A stretch of 46,136 nucleotides of DNA, taken from assembly GCA_021777105.1 (NCBI GenBank), contig JAIQZQ010000064.1, positions 1-46,136 on the forward strand. The letters run 5' to 3'. The stretch is from Candidatus Anammoxibacter sp. Lineage in GTDB: Bacteria > Planctomycetota > Brocadiia > Brocadiales > Anammoxibacteraceae. Below are positions 33,083 through 42,426 of this stretch, one piece after another. A program made the position numbers and the translations under genes. The stretch's first letter is position 1. Every line of letters starts with the position of its first letter. The notes beneath the pieces were generated by a model, which ran no database searches, had not been told where the DNA came from, and saw nothing but the letters and a program-made list of their open reading frames with translations.

Positions 33083-35392
33083 TTAAGCTTTAACGCTTGC
33101 CGGCAGAGTTATCAAGAACTTTGTCCCTTTATTAACTTCCGACTCGCATGAAATAGATCCGTTATGTTTTTTTATTATGCCGTATACAATTGAAAGACCG
33201 AGCCCTGTGCCTTTCCCCACCTCTTTAGTTGTAAAAAACGGCTCAAATATCCTATCCAGCTCTTCCTTTGCTATGCCTGTTCCGTTGTCTGTAATGTTAA
33301 TGGCGACGGCGTCTCCGGCTTCCGTTGATAACATATCAACACTGATCTCCGGTTTCTTAGCGTTTTGTGGAAAGGCATGCATTGCATTCTGGAAAAGATT
33401 TATAAATATTTGTTCAAGCTGATTCGGGTTGCCTAAGACCATGGGGAGATTTTGTTCAATGTTTTTTACTATTTCAATATTGCTCAACCGTATCCGTTCG
33501 CCCATAATAATCAATGTATTATCTAAAACGGTTTCAATGCTGACTTGCCGCATATCCACATCATCACGCCTACCGAATGTCCTTAAATGTTGAATTATGT
33601 CAATAATGCGGTTCACTTGTTTATGTGATGTTGTAAGATCTTGCAGCAATTCATTCTTGTCAATGAAATCTTCTTTGAGGTCTATTTTAAGGTTCTGGAT
33701 AAAGCTGCTTATATAGGTTAATGGTTGATTGATTTCATGGGCAACACCGGTGGCTATCTCTCCCAACGGCGCTAATTTTGAGGTTTCAATCATTTTTAAT
33801 TCCATGTCCCGCCGCTCATCATCTAACTGTTTACGCTCGGTAATGTCGCTAAATACCAGAACAACCCCTATAATATTGCAGTCGTTGCTTCTCATAGGAG
33901 CTGCGCTGTACGCAATAACCCTTTCAGTTCCGTCCCTGGCAATCAACGCTCTTTGATTTGCATGCTCAACAATTTCTCCCTTTTCCAGAACCCTGTAAAC
34001 CGGATTTTTAGCAATTTCGCGTGTCTTTTCATTAATAATATGAAAGACTTCAGGCAAGGGCTTGCCAAAGGCTTCTTCCTGTGGCCAGCCTGTAAGTATT
34101 TGAGATATCTTATTAAGCATCGTTATGCCGCCTTTATCATCCGTGGCAATAACTCCATCTCCAATTGAATTCAGGGTTACCGAAAGTTGTTCTTTTTCGG
34201 AAACCAATTCAAACTTAAGTTGCTTTTGCTCTGTGATATCTTGCGCAACGCATACAATTCCCTGGATATTTCCTTCGTCATCCAGCATAACGGAACTGGA
34301 AAAAAGAACCGGGATTTCTCTGCCGTCTTTTGACACATAGGTCTTTTCAGCGCTACGAATGCCCCCTTTTTTGATCAGGTTTTCAATCCCTGACCTTTCA
34401 AACGCTTCTTCTTCCGCAAAGATCATCCGTGATGGTTTTCCGATCAACTCATTTTCCCTGTATCCTAAAAGGTTGAATGTTGCCTGATTGACTCTTTTGA
34501 TCGTGGCGTCCGGGTTAACAACTATTAATGTGTCTGTCATACTTTTAAAAATATTTTCAGCGTAATCTCTGGAAATAGTTGTTTTTTGCAACTTCTCGGT
34601 CATATTGTTAAGTGACGCGGCAAGTTGCCCCATTTCATCCTTTGATTTAATTGCCACTCTGGTTTCCAGTTTGCCGTCGCCAATTTTAACTATAGTATCC
34701 CGCAGTTTTATTATTGGTTTTAAAATAGAGTAAGAAATGTAAAGTCCCAACCCTATTGCAAAAATAAAACTAACTGTGGATATTATTATTGAATATACAA
34801 CCGACTTGCCTGCTATATCATCAGCAAACTCATCACCGGCTATTAATTTATTCCTTTCATATTCAATTGCTTTGTCAATCGCTAGTTCAAATTCTTCTTC
34901 TGTTTTTTCTAGATCTTCTTTTATTTCAAGTATTTCTTCACCTTGTTTCCCTTGTCTTTTTGCGCTTATTAATTTTAATGCATTCTTAAATAAAGCGGTT
35001 TCATTTTTCTTTATAATAGTTGTATATCTTTTTTCCACATCATCTTCAGTCAGTTTATCAAATTCGTTTATCCAATATCCTAATTGCTCTTTAGCCTTGC
35101 GCATTTCATCTTCTTCTTCCACTTCTTCTTCATCATCATCTTCTTCTTCCACTTCTTCTTCGATTTGTGAATTTTCTGATATTATTAAGGCTAAACTAAC
35201 GGCTTCTGTTTGTATCTTGTTTACCAAAGATTCTATCTTGCCAAGAGCCACGAGCGCAGGGGCTGTTTTATCCGCGACCTCATCAAATGCTTCGAAGATT
35301 CTCTTAGCCCCATTTGTGCCGACGAATCCGGCTGCGGCAATAAATGCTATAATAATTAGAAATACGGTGATTAATCTGGTTTTTACTCTCAT
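33083..35392 (-). CDS. Membrane histidine kinase with acidic periplasmic tract
   Basis: A 769-residue kinase: TM1 (about 7-26), a mostly helical periplasmic domain (about 30-195), TM2 (about 199-222), HAMP (about 223-275), PAS 1 (about 278-390), PAS 2 (about 400-520), HisKA with H552 in [13 protein letters not shown], and a HATPase with DNGTGI and GTGLGLSIVYG. The periplasmic domain contains an almost pure Glu/Asp run at 78-96, encoded by GAA/GAT triplet repeats at about 35105-35163. Such a run could bind cations or arise by triplet expansion; it is not a usual part of four-helix sensor domains. Its expected receiver partner survives only as the truncated remnant at 32765-32881, so this kinase must now signal to a distant partner or none. 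Confidence 0.92.
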   Translation of the reverse strand: MRVKTRLITVFLIIIAFIAAAGFVGTNGAKRIFEAFDEVADKTAPALVALGKIESLVNKIQTEAVSLALIISENSQIEEEVEEEDDDEEEVEEEDEMRKAKEQLGYWINEFDKLTEDDVEKRYTTIIKKNETALFKNALKLISAKRQGKQGEEILEIKEDLEKTEEEFELAIDKAIEYERNKLIAGDEFADDIAGKSVVYSIIISTVSFIFAIGLGLYISYSILKPIIKLRDTIVKIGDGKLETRVAIKSKDEMGQLAASLNNMTEKLQKTTISRDYAENIFKSMTDTLIVVNPDATIKRVNQATFNLLGYRENELIGKPSRMIFAEEEAFERSGIENLIKKGGIRSAEKTYVSKDGREIPVLFSSSVMLDDEGNIQGIVCVAQDITEQKQLKFELVSEKEQLSVTLNSIGDGVIATDDKGGITMLNKISQILTGWPQEEAFGKPLPEVFHIINEKTREIAKNPVYRVLEKGEIVEHANQRALIARDGTERVIAYSAAPMRSNDCNIIGVVLVFSDITERKQLDDERRDMELKMIETSKLAPLGEIATGVAHEINQPLTYISSFIQNLKIDLKEDFIDKNELLQDLTTSHKQVNRIIDIIQHLRTFGRRDDVDMRQVSIETVLDNTLIIMGERIRLSNIEIVKNIEQNLPMVLGNPNQLEQIFINLFQNAMHAFPQNAKKPEISVDMLSTEAGDAVAINITDNGTGIAKEELDRIFEPFFTTKEVGKGTGLGLSIVYGIIKKHNGSISCESEVNKGTKFLITLPASVKA

Positions 35393-36123
35393 TTTAATTT
35401 CTTCACGCCGTGGCTTTTAAAAACGTTTTTTTGTAAATATTCAAAGTGTTTGGATATATTGTTTTAAAATAAGACGTTATCAACCCCGCAAGCCTGGAGT
35501 ATTGGAATAACGGAGTAATAAAAATTTAGAAGCGAAAATTCAATTTACGGAACTTTTTAAAACATCCTAAATTATAGTTTTCAGAAGTTCCGTAAAAAAT
35601 TAACTGATTGAAGCTCGCTCTTAAATCCGAAGTTCAAATCGCAAAATCCGAAACAAATTCAAACTACAAAAATGAGAAATAACTAAAATGTATAAGCATA
35701 AAGCTTATTTCTCCCTCCAATTGCAGCCGCGTTTACAGCTCTATTGAGCATTGGAATCTCTGATTGTTATTGTTTCGTATTTCGATCTTTAAACAAAATG
35801 TTGCCGGCACTCCTTAAAAGAACCGCCGACCGGTTAATTAAGAGTTTTAAATGGTGGTATTTTTTACTTTTATTGTAAGCTATAAACTTACGGTTCTGTA
35901 AGACAGGCACGTATTATACATAAATACTTTGCTATAACAATACATTTTTGCCTAGTCCTGTTATTTCCGGGTAATTTCACGTATTTGTTATTGCTTTATC
36001 ATAAGTTACGCGCAAAAACAGTTGTGTGACGCCTGATTTGTTATTAAAATATAAACTTTGTCACAAAAATCGACGTTTTTTGTCTCAATATCTTAAACGC
36101 TGAAAATTGAAAGTTTTACTGAT
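35393..36123. other. Divergent intergenic region with palindromes
   Basis: A 731 bp gap between divergent kinase genes, with no gene found. It has a perfect 11 bp inverted repeat TTACGGAACTT/AAGTTCCGTAA (35545-35555, 35585-35595) and a 9 bp one GAGAAATAA/TTATTTCTC (35674-35682, 35705-35713). Positions 35625-35670 are low-complexity CGAAATTC-like debris. Promoters of both kinases must lie here; none was identified with confidence. Confidence 0.5.
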
Positions 36124-39100
36124 ATGCAAAATTTATTTAAAAAGAGTATAAGGGCCAGATTAATAATATTTTTCCTGCTGGTTTCACTTATACCAATTGC
36201 GGTAGTGGGCTATCTAAGTTTCAACAGGGCCAAAAAGGCGATGATTGACACCCGCATAGATGAGCTTGAAAATATAGCTGAACTGAAAACCGACAAGATT
36301 GAGATGTTTTTCAGAGATCGCACAAATGATATAGCTATTGCGCAGGAATACGACTCTGTAAAAAGGTATCTGCCGTTATTAAGCGAATTTGCGGCCGGCG
36401 ATATAAGCATCAATCATATTGACCCGAACTTTCCATCAAATCCAAGGACTCTTAAGAGCAGAACAAGCCCGGAGTATATAAATGCAAAAAGGATTCTCGA
36501 TTCCCAATTAAACCTTCTTCAGCGCATCCATGGATATATTGATGTTATGCTTTTAACCACGGATGGAAGGGTTGTATATTGCGCAAACGATATGCATGAA
36601 GAAGTGGAGCTGGACACAATCCTTTCCGATCCGGGCAACAAATCATTTATAGAAGGGCAAAAAGGCATATATTTTTCAGATGTGTTTTATGATATAAGCG
36701 ATACGAATCAGCACGCAATGTATGTTTCCGCGCCGGTTCATGATTTTGAAGGTCAATACGCGGGTATGATCTTCCTTGAAATAGATATGGACAATATTTT
36801 AGAGTTTATCATGGATACCACCGGGCTTAGCACAACCGGCGAAGCGTTTCTAGCAAAGAAGGACGGCTATAAAGCTGAATTTATAACTCCGCTTCGTTAC
36901 GACAAGGACGCAGCATTAAAGAAATATATAGAAATTGGCGGCGATTTAGCTATTCCCACGCAGAAAGCCGTTAACGGTGAAATAGGGTCGGGCATTTCAA
37001 TTGATTACCGGGGCAAACAGGTAATAGCGGTTTGGCGAAATATTTTCTCTCAGGATTGGGGGTTTGTTGCAAAGATAGATTTATCCGATGCGCTCCTTCC
37101 TGTAAAAAATCTTGGCGCGCAGATCATAGGCATAACAATTCTTCTGTTTTTTATTGTATGCCTGTTGGCCTATTTTGTGGCCGGACGAATATCAAATCCT
37201 ATTCTAGAGATAACAAGGTCGGCAAACATGATCTCCGAAGGCAAATCATTTAATAAAATTGAGACCGGCGCCGGGGATGAGATTGGTCTGCTTGTCAAGG
37301 CGTTTAACAAGATGGTTCAGGATTTGCGGTTTCAAGAAAACGAATTGAAAGAGAAAAATATGGAGCTTGAGAAGCAACATGAAGAGCTCCAGATTGCCAC
37401 TGATAAACAAGGTGAACATGGGCGCCAACTTTACCAGGCAAACGCGCAACTTACAATAGAGGTCTCCGAACGAAGGAGGAGGGAGCAGGACTTAAAAAAG
37501 CACCAAAAAAGTCTTGCAATACTTGCGGGTTATAGATTCTCCCATGAGAAGTCTTTGATGGATTTTACAAAGATATCATCGCTTGCCCTCAATGTTCAAT
37601 GCGTGAGCATATGGATATTGCAGGATAACGACACAAAACTGGAGTGCCTGGATTACTATGACAAGGGCCAGAGCCGGCATCAAAGCGGGATGGAAATATC
37701 CGCGTCTGATTATCCTTCATATTTTGCCGCGTTAAAAGAGAACGAAATAATAGCGGCGGATAATGCTTTGACGGACCCACGCACCTCTGAAATGGGTGAT
37801 GCATACTTAAAACCAAAAGGCATCAGCTCAATGCTTGACGTTCCGTTTATAATCCCTGAAGGCAGAAAAGGGGTTATTTGCCATGAGCATTACGGCGCGT
37901 TTAGAAAATGGCAGGACCATGAGAAAAACTTTGCCATGTCCGTCGCAGAGATGTTGACGCTTATGTTTGAGCAAATTCGCCGCGCAAAAGTTGAAACGGA
38001 GTTGTTAATGCTGAACAACGCCATTGAACAATCCGCCGATATGATAATTATAACCGACAAAGACGGCGTTATTGAATATGTAAACCCCGCGACGCTAAAA
38101 GGCTCGTTGTACGCTTCGGGGGAAATGATAGGGCGCAAAATAAGCATCTTGCGCTCAGGCAAACACTCGGTTGATTTTTATAAGGAGATGTGGTCAACGA
38201 TAAAACAGGGCAAGATATGGCATGGCCGGTTAATAAACAGAAAGAAGACCGGAGAGCTGTATGATGAAGAGATGACTATTTCGCCCGTAAAAGATAAACA
38301 TGGAACGGTTGCCCGCTTTGTCGCGATAAAAAGGGATATCTCCGAGCATATTAAGAAAGAACAAAAACTGAAAAGCGCTCAGGAGTTGGCTGAAAAGGCA
38401 AAGGTGGAGGCCTTGAAATACGCGAATGCCGCGTTTGAAGCAAGCAAGGCAAAGAGCGAATTTCTGGCAAACATGAGCCACGAGCTTCGCACTCCTCTAA
38501 ACGGCATTATCGGGCTGACGGAGATAATGATCAATAAACCCGATTCATCTGAAAATAGAAAACATATGGAGATGGTTCTGTTTTCAGCCGAGTCTCTTTT
38601 GCGCCTTGTTAACGACATCCTTGACCTTTCCAAAATAGAGGAAGGCAAGCTTGAGCTTGAAATGACAAAGTTTAATTTATGGGAAACGGTTGAGAATATA
38701 GCCGAGCAACACGCCGTGCCCGCAAGCAAGAAGGGAGTGGAGCTTTTGGTCTCCATTGAAAAGGACGCGCCGGTTTATGTTGTCGGCGATCCGGCAAGGC
38801 TTGGCGAGGTGATTACTAATCTTATTGGAAACGCTGTAAAATTTACGGAAAAAGGAGAGATATTTCTTAACGTTTCGCTTGAATCATGCAAAATAGACTC
38901 TGTTGTTTTGCATTTTATGGTGCGCGACTCCGGCATCGGTATTTCAAAAGAGGCTAAGGATAAGATATTTGAGAGGTTTACCCAGGCCGACGGCTCAACG
39001 CTAAGAAAATATGGAGGCGCGGGCCTCGGCACAACTATTTCAAAAGAGCTTGTGACTTTGATGGGCGGCAGAATATGGCTAAACAGTGAATTGGGCAAGG

Positions 39101-40404
39101 GTAGCGAGTTCCATTTTACCGTCAACATGGAATTGCCGAAAGATAATATATCTCAGGAAGACGAGCCTTTTAACGACGTTAAAGGATTAAAAGTTTTAAT
39201 AGCTGAAGACAATACAACCAACGGTTTGATTCTTAATAATCTGGTTTCATCATGGGGTTGCAAGGTAGATATTGTTAATGACGAACGTTTTATAATGGGT
39301 AAACTTCGCGGCGGCCGCAGGCAGGGCGAACCTTTTCATCTTATGATCCTTGATTCGCATATGGGCACGGTTAAAAACGTGGATATTATTAAGAAGATAA
39401 GGGAGTCGGATGATCTAAAAGATATCAAGATCATATTAATGGAGAATATCGGAAAAGGCGGGACCGGCGGCAACCGGGAAGGCGGGATTGAAGAGGTTAT
39501 ACATAAACCTGTTAAACAGTCCAGATTGTTTAACAAGATAATTACCAATTTTAATAAAGGCAACGCGCGTCATGGTTCATTAAAATCTGATTTAAAACAG
39601 GCGGATGAGAACGCAAGTGGATTTAACATCCTCGTGGTTGAAGACAATGTTGTTAACCAGGAGGTGGCAAAGCACGCGTTAAGAGGCCTTGGCCATAAAG
39701 GGCATACAGCCGAAAATGGAAAGGAAGCTCTATCTAAATTGAAAAGCGGGCATTACGATCTTATTCTTATGGACGTGCATATGCCCATAATGGACGGCTT
39801 TGAAACAACAAAGGCAATACGGGAGATGGAACGCGAAAAATTAATAACAACCGGAGAACACGGCATCCCTATTGTAGCCATGACGGCAATGGCTATGGAG
39901 GGAGACAGGGATAAATGCCTCGCCTCGGGCATGAATGACTATGTTTCAAAACCAATTAATCTAAAAGACCTTGGCGCGGCTATCGATAGATGCATAGGGG
40001 ATAACGCCGTATTGGAAACGTTGACGGCAAGCGCTCCTTTAAATGGTGAAACCGGCGTCGCCGCCAATGAGCCGCTTTATGATTTAAGCAACCTCAGGGA
40101 GCTTTTAAATAACAAAACTGATTTGGTAAGGAATCTTGTTAATAAATTTATTGAATCTACAGATGAATATGTGGAAGAGCTTAACAATGCCGTTAAAACT
40201 AAAGACTCAGATAAAATAGAGCGCATGGCCCACACAATCAAAAGCGCGGCCGGGCAAGTAGGCTCGGACAAGTTAACAAATATTGCCGCCGAACTTGAAA
40301 CCAACGGGAGAGATAAAAACCTTAATGATGTGGATGGCAAATTTGAAGAGTTGTCAGTGGTGTACAACATGTTGAGAAAGGCTATTGCCGCTGAAACGCA
40401 ATGA
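36124..40404 (+). CDS. Hybrid phosphorelay kinase (dCache-HAMP-GAF-PAS-HK-REC-REC-HPt)
   Basis: A 1426-residue BarA-like hybrid kinase. TM1 (about 12-30), periplasmic dCache domain (to about 330), TM2 (about 333-354), HAMP (355-410), coiled coil, GAF (about 460-620), PAS (about 625-745), HisKA with H786 in MSHELRTPLNG, HATPase (DSGIGI, GGAGLGTTI), receiver 1 (about 1022-1142), receiver 2 (about 1166-1292) and HPt with H1370 in AHTIKSAAG. Receiver 2 is complete (D1217, T1254, K1276). Receiver 1 keeps D1077 and K1128 but has Met-Glu at the Thr/Ser switch and a Gly-rich loop, so it may be impaired. The periplasmic part resembles that of 27827-30217. HPt output would feed a separate receiver, perhaps one of the receiver-kinase proteins nearby. 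The upstream ribosome site is weak. Confidence 0.93.
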   Translation: MQNLFKKSIRARLIIFFLLVSLIPIAVVGYLSFNRAKKAMIDTRIDELENIAELKTDKIEMFFRDRTNDIAIAQEYDSVKRYLPLLSEFAAGDISINHIDPNFPSNPRTLKSRTSPEYINAKRILDSQLNLLQRIHGYIDVMLLTTDGRVVYCANDMHEEVELDTILSDPGNKSFIEGQKGIYFSDVFYDISDTNQHAMYVSAPVHDFEGQYAGMIFLEIDMDNILEFIMDTTGLSTTGEAFLAKKDGYKAEFITPLRYDKDAALKKYIEIGGDLAIPTQKAVNGEIGSGISIDYRGKQVIAVWRNIFSQDWGFVAKIDLSDALLPVKNLGAQIIGITILLFFIVCLLAYFVAGRISNPILEITRSANMISEGKSFNKIETGAGDEIGLLVKAFNKMVQDLRFQENELKEKNMELEKQHEELQIATDKQGEHGRQLYQANAQLTIEVSERRRREQDLKKHQKSLAILAGYRFSHEKSLMDFTKISSLALNVQCVSIWILQDNDTKLECLDYYDKGQSRHQSGMEISASDYPSYFAALKENEIIAADNALTDPRTSEMGDAYLKPKGISSMLDVPFIIPEGRKGVICHEHYGAFRKWQDHEKNFAMSVAEMLTLMFEQIRRAKVETELLMLNNAIEQSADMIIITDKDGVIEYVNPATLKGSLYASGEMIGRKISILRSGKHSVDFYKEMWSTIKQGKIWHGRLINRKKTGELYDEEMTISPVKDKHGTVARFVAIKRDISEHIKKEQKLKSAQELAEKAKVEALKYANAAFEASKAKSEFLANMSHELRTPLNGIIGLTEIMINKPDSSENRKHMEMVLFSAESLLRLVNDILDLSKIEEGKLELEMTKFNLWETVENIAEQHAVPASKKGVELLVSIEKDAPVYVVGDPARLGEVITNLIGNAVKFTEKGEIFLNVSLESCKIDSVVLHFMVRDSGIGISKEAKDKIFERFTQADGSTLRKYGGAGLGTTISKELVTLMGGRIWLNSELGKGSEFHFTVNMELPKDNISQEDEPFNDVKGLKVLIAEDNTTNGLILNNLVSSWGCKVDIVNDERFIMGKLRGGRRQGEPFHLMILDSHMGTVKNVDIIKKIRESDDLKDIKIILMENIGKGGTGGNREGGIEEVIHKPVKQSRLFNKIITNFNKGNARHGSLKSDLKQADENASGFNILVVEDNVVNQEVAKHALRGLGHKGHTAENGKEALSKLKSGHYDLILMDVHMPIMDGFETTKAIREMEREKLITTGEHGIPIVAMTAMAMEGDRDKCLASGMNDYVSKPINLKDLGAAIDRCIGDNAVLETLTASAPLNGETGVAANEPLYDLSNLRELLNNKTDLVRNLVNKFIESTDEYVEELNNAVKTKDSDKIERMAHTIKSAAGQVGSDKLTNIAAELETNGRDKNLNDVDGKFEELSVVYNMLRKAIAAETQ

Positions 40405-40773
40405 AAAAAGTATATCCCTGATAGACAAATTATACTCAAATTTATCAGGTTTTCGAAATTAGTTGAGGAATAAAAGGCTAAAGCCTTAACTCCAAAATGC
40501 GGAGGTTGTTGTTGGAATTTACCCTTTAGGGTTTTATGTCATTATGTCTTAATATAACAATACGTAAATATTATTTTTTTGCAAAACTGATTTGTTTGCT
40601 ATATTTCGTATTAGGTATGTAGTGTAGGCGCGTCCTCGCGCCGTGGCGTTTGAGGGAGATGTTTAAATTTAAAGTTTCACTAGACAATTCCGGAAAGAGC
40701 CTTGTAACCAGCTTTGTTTTATAGCAGAATAACCATATTAAATTAATAGCCCATTATATCAAAGGAAACACAC
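40405..40773. other. Intergenic region, repeats only
   Basis: No gene. It holds the second copy of the 85 bp repeat (40449-40530) and a GGCGCG-TCCT-CGCGCC hairpin (40627-40642). AAAGGA at 40761-40766 is a strong ribosome site for the next gene. No clear promoter or terminator. Confidence 0.45.
40449..40530. repeat. Dispersed 85 bp repeat, copy 2
   Basis: Matches 12027-12112 in the same orientation, from GTTTTCGAAATT to GGAATTTACCCTTTAG, with the shared palindrome AAGGCTAAAGCCTT. It lies 45 bp after the hybrid kinase stop. Confidence 0.65.
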
Positions 40774-42267
40774 ATGGATGAAAATCAGGCAAACAACGAC
40801 CGGAATGTTATAAAAGTCCTCCTGGTGGAGGACAGCGCTTTTGACGCCGAACTTGTAAACTCAGTCTTATCGCTGGCAGTTGCCGTAAAGTTCGAAAACA
40901 CACACGTCGATAGTTTGGGCGCCGCCGTGGATATCCTTAATCAACAGCGGTTTGACGCTGTGCTTCTGGACATGTTCTTGCCCGACTCAAAAGGCATCGA
41001 CACAATTAAGAGCGTTAAAAAACTCTCCGGCGATAGCCCGGTTGTTATCCTGAGCGCCGCTAAAGACACTGAACTTGCCGTGCAGGCTTTAAAGGAGGGG
41101 GCTGACGATTTTCTTGTAAAAGGGCAGACTAAATTAAGCAACCTGCCCAGGGTAATCAGGTATGCCATTGAGAGGATGCGCATTAAACTGGAGCTGGCCG
41201 AAGCCAGAAAAGAGGCTGAAGAGGCGACAAAACTTAAGGACAAATTTGTCTCGTTAGTCGCTCACGATCTCAAATCGCCCTTTGCGGCCATACTGGGTCT
41301 TTTGTCTATTATAGATGAAGATAAAGAGAATCCCGTGCACCCATATCATAAAGAATTGATCGGCAACATTCTGGAAAGCGCCAGGCGGCAGACAGGCATG
41401 ATTAATGAATTGTTAAATATCAGCAGACTTCAGACCGGGCAGATGACTCTTGAGAAAAGGTTTATGGACGCGCAAATCATAGCGCACTCCGCAATATCAG
41501 GCGCGCAATATCTGGCGGATAAAAAAGGCGTTGTTTTGCGCAACGATGTAAAGCCCGGTTCCAGGATATACGCAGACTTAGACCTTTATCTGGAAGTGTT
41601 AAAAAATTTGATAACCAACTCCGTCAAATTTACAAACAGAGGCGATGAGGTTAGGCTCTATACCCCGGATGCTGATAAAACATCTATTATTGTTGAAGAC
41701 ACGGGGGTCGGCATTCCGGAAAAGATATTGCCTAAATTATTTAAACATGAGGTTAAGACGTCAACTCCCGGAACTAACGGGGAGAAAGGCACAGGCCTGG
41801 GGCTTCCATTTTGCCATGAGATAATGGCTGCGCACGGCGGCTCAATCAGCGTTGAATCAGTGGAGGGCAAAGGGGCCGTTTTTTGCGTTAAACTGCCTGA
41901 TGTGAAACCGAAAGTGTTGCTTGTTGACGATGATGTGAGCATCCAAAGATTGATTAAATCGTTTTTAAAAGGAATTGATATCGACATTGTTGTGCTTGAC
42001 AACGGCCGGAAGGCCATAGATTTTCTTGAAAACAACACCTGCCACCTGGTTTTGCTGGATTTGATTATGCCTGAGCTGGACGGCTTTCAGACGCTGGAGC
42101 ATATGCGGAGCGTTTATGCCACTAAAAACATCCCAGTGATTATAATCTCGGTTGATAAAAACATTGAAACAAGGGACAAAGTCTTTCAATTGGGAGCCAA
42201 CGATTTTGTTAATAAACCAATTCTTAAAGAGGATTTCATTCCACGAATGCGACGGTTTATCTGTTAG
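40774..42267 (+). CDS. Receiver-histidine kinase-receiver protein
   Basis: A 497-residue soluble protein. Receiver 1 (acidic VEDS, D66 in LLDMFLP, S94, K116) is followed by HisKA with H164 in LVAHDLKSPFAA, HATPase (about 265-378; DTGVGIP, GTGLGLPF) and receiver 2 (VDDD, D429 in LLDLIMPELDG, S457 region, K near 481 in FVNKPI). With a receiver on both ends of the kinase it can accept phosphate from one kinase, autophosphorylate and pass phosphate on, or regulate itself. It directly follows the hybrid HPt kinase, which is a candidate upstream donor. The ATG has AAAGGA at 8 nt. The gene is convergent with the RND pump, with a REP-like double hairpin between them. Confidence 0.92.
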   Translation: MDENQANNDRNVIKVLLVEDSAFDAELVNSVLSLAVAVKFENTHVDSLGAAVDILNQQRFDAVLLDMFLPDSKGIDTIKSVKKLSGDSPVVILSAAKDTELAVQALKEGADDFLVKGQTKLSNLPRVIRYAIERMRIKLELAEARKEAEEATKLKDKFVSLVAHDLKSPFAAILGLLSIIDEDKENPVHPYHKELIGNILESARRQTGMINELLNISRLQTGQMTLEKRFMDAQIIAHSAISGAQYLADKKGVVLRNDVKPGSRIYADLDLYLEVLKNLITNSVKFTNRGDEVRLYTPDADKTSIIVEDTGVGIPEKILPKLFKHEVKTSTPGTNGEKGTGLGLPFCHEIMAAHGGSISVESVEGKGAVFCVKLPDVKPKVLLVDDDVSIQRLIKSFLKGIDIDIVVLDNGRKAIDFLENNTCHLVLLDLIMPELDGFQTLEHMRSVYATKNIPVIIISVDKNIETRDKVFQLGANDFVNKPILKEDFIPRMRRFIC

Positions 42268-42284
42268 TTCATATGGCGATTGTT

Positions 42285-42345
42285 AGTGGCACAGGCATAC
42301 TTGCCTGTTGTCAATTAAAACACAGGCAAGGATGCCTGTGCCACT
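42285..42345. repeat. REP-like double hairpin (two inverted copies)
   Basis: Arms 42285-42308 and 42322-42345 are reverse complements at 23 of 24 positions, and each arm holds its own ACAGGCA/TGCCTGT 7 bp stem. It can therefore form either one long stem or two small ones. Related single units are at 20222-20263 and 12138-12178. It sits between convergent stops and may act as a bidirectional terminator or message end protector, as REP elements do. Confidence 0.7.
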
Positions 42346-42426
42346 TATAAGAAGTTTAAAAATAGAGCCACGTTGGTTCCAGTTTCACGACTTGGATCAT
42401 TAAGCAACTCTGTTGCAAGTAAACCA

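Noticed and set aside
34776..35420. Ser-rich 214-codon frame opposite the acidic-tract kinase
   Set aside because: The poly-Ser is the antisense reading of the GAA/GAT triplets; the minus-strand frame has complete kinase domains.
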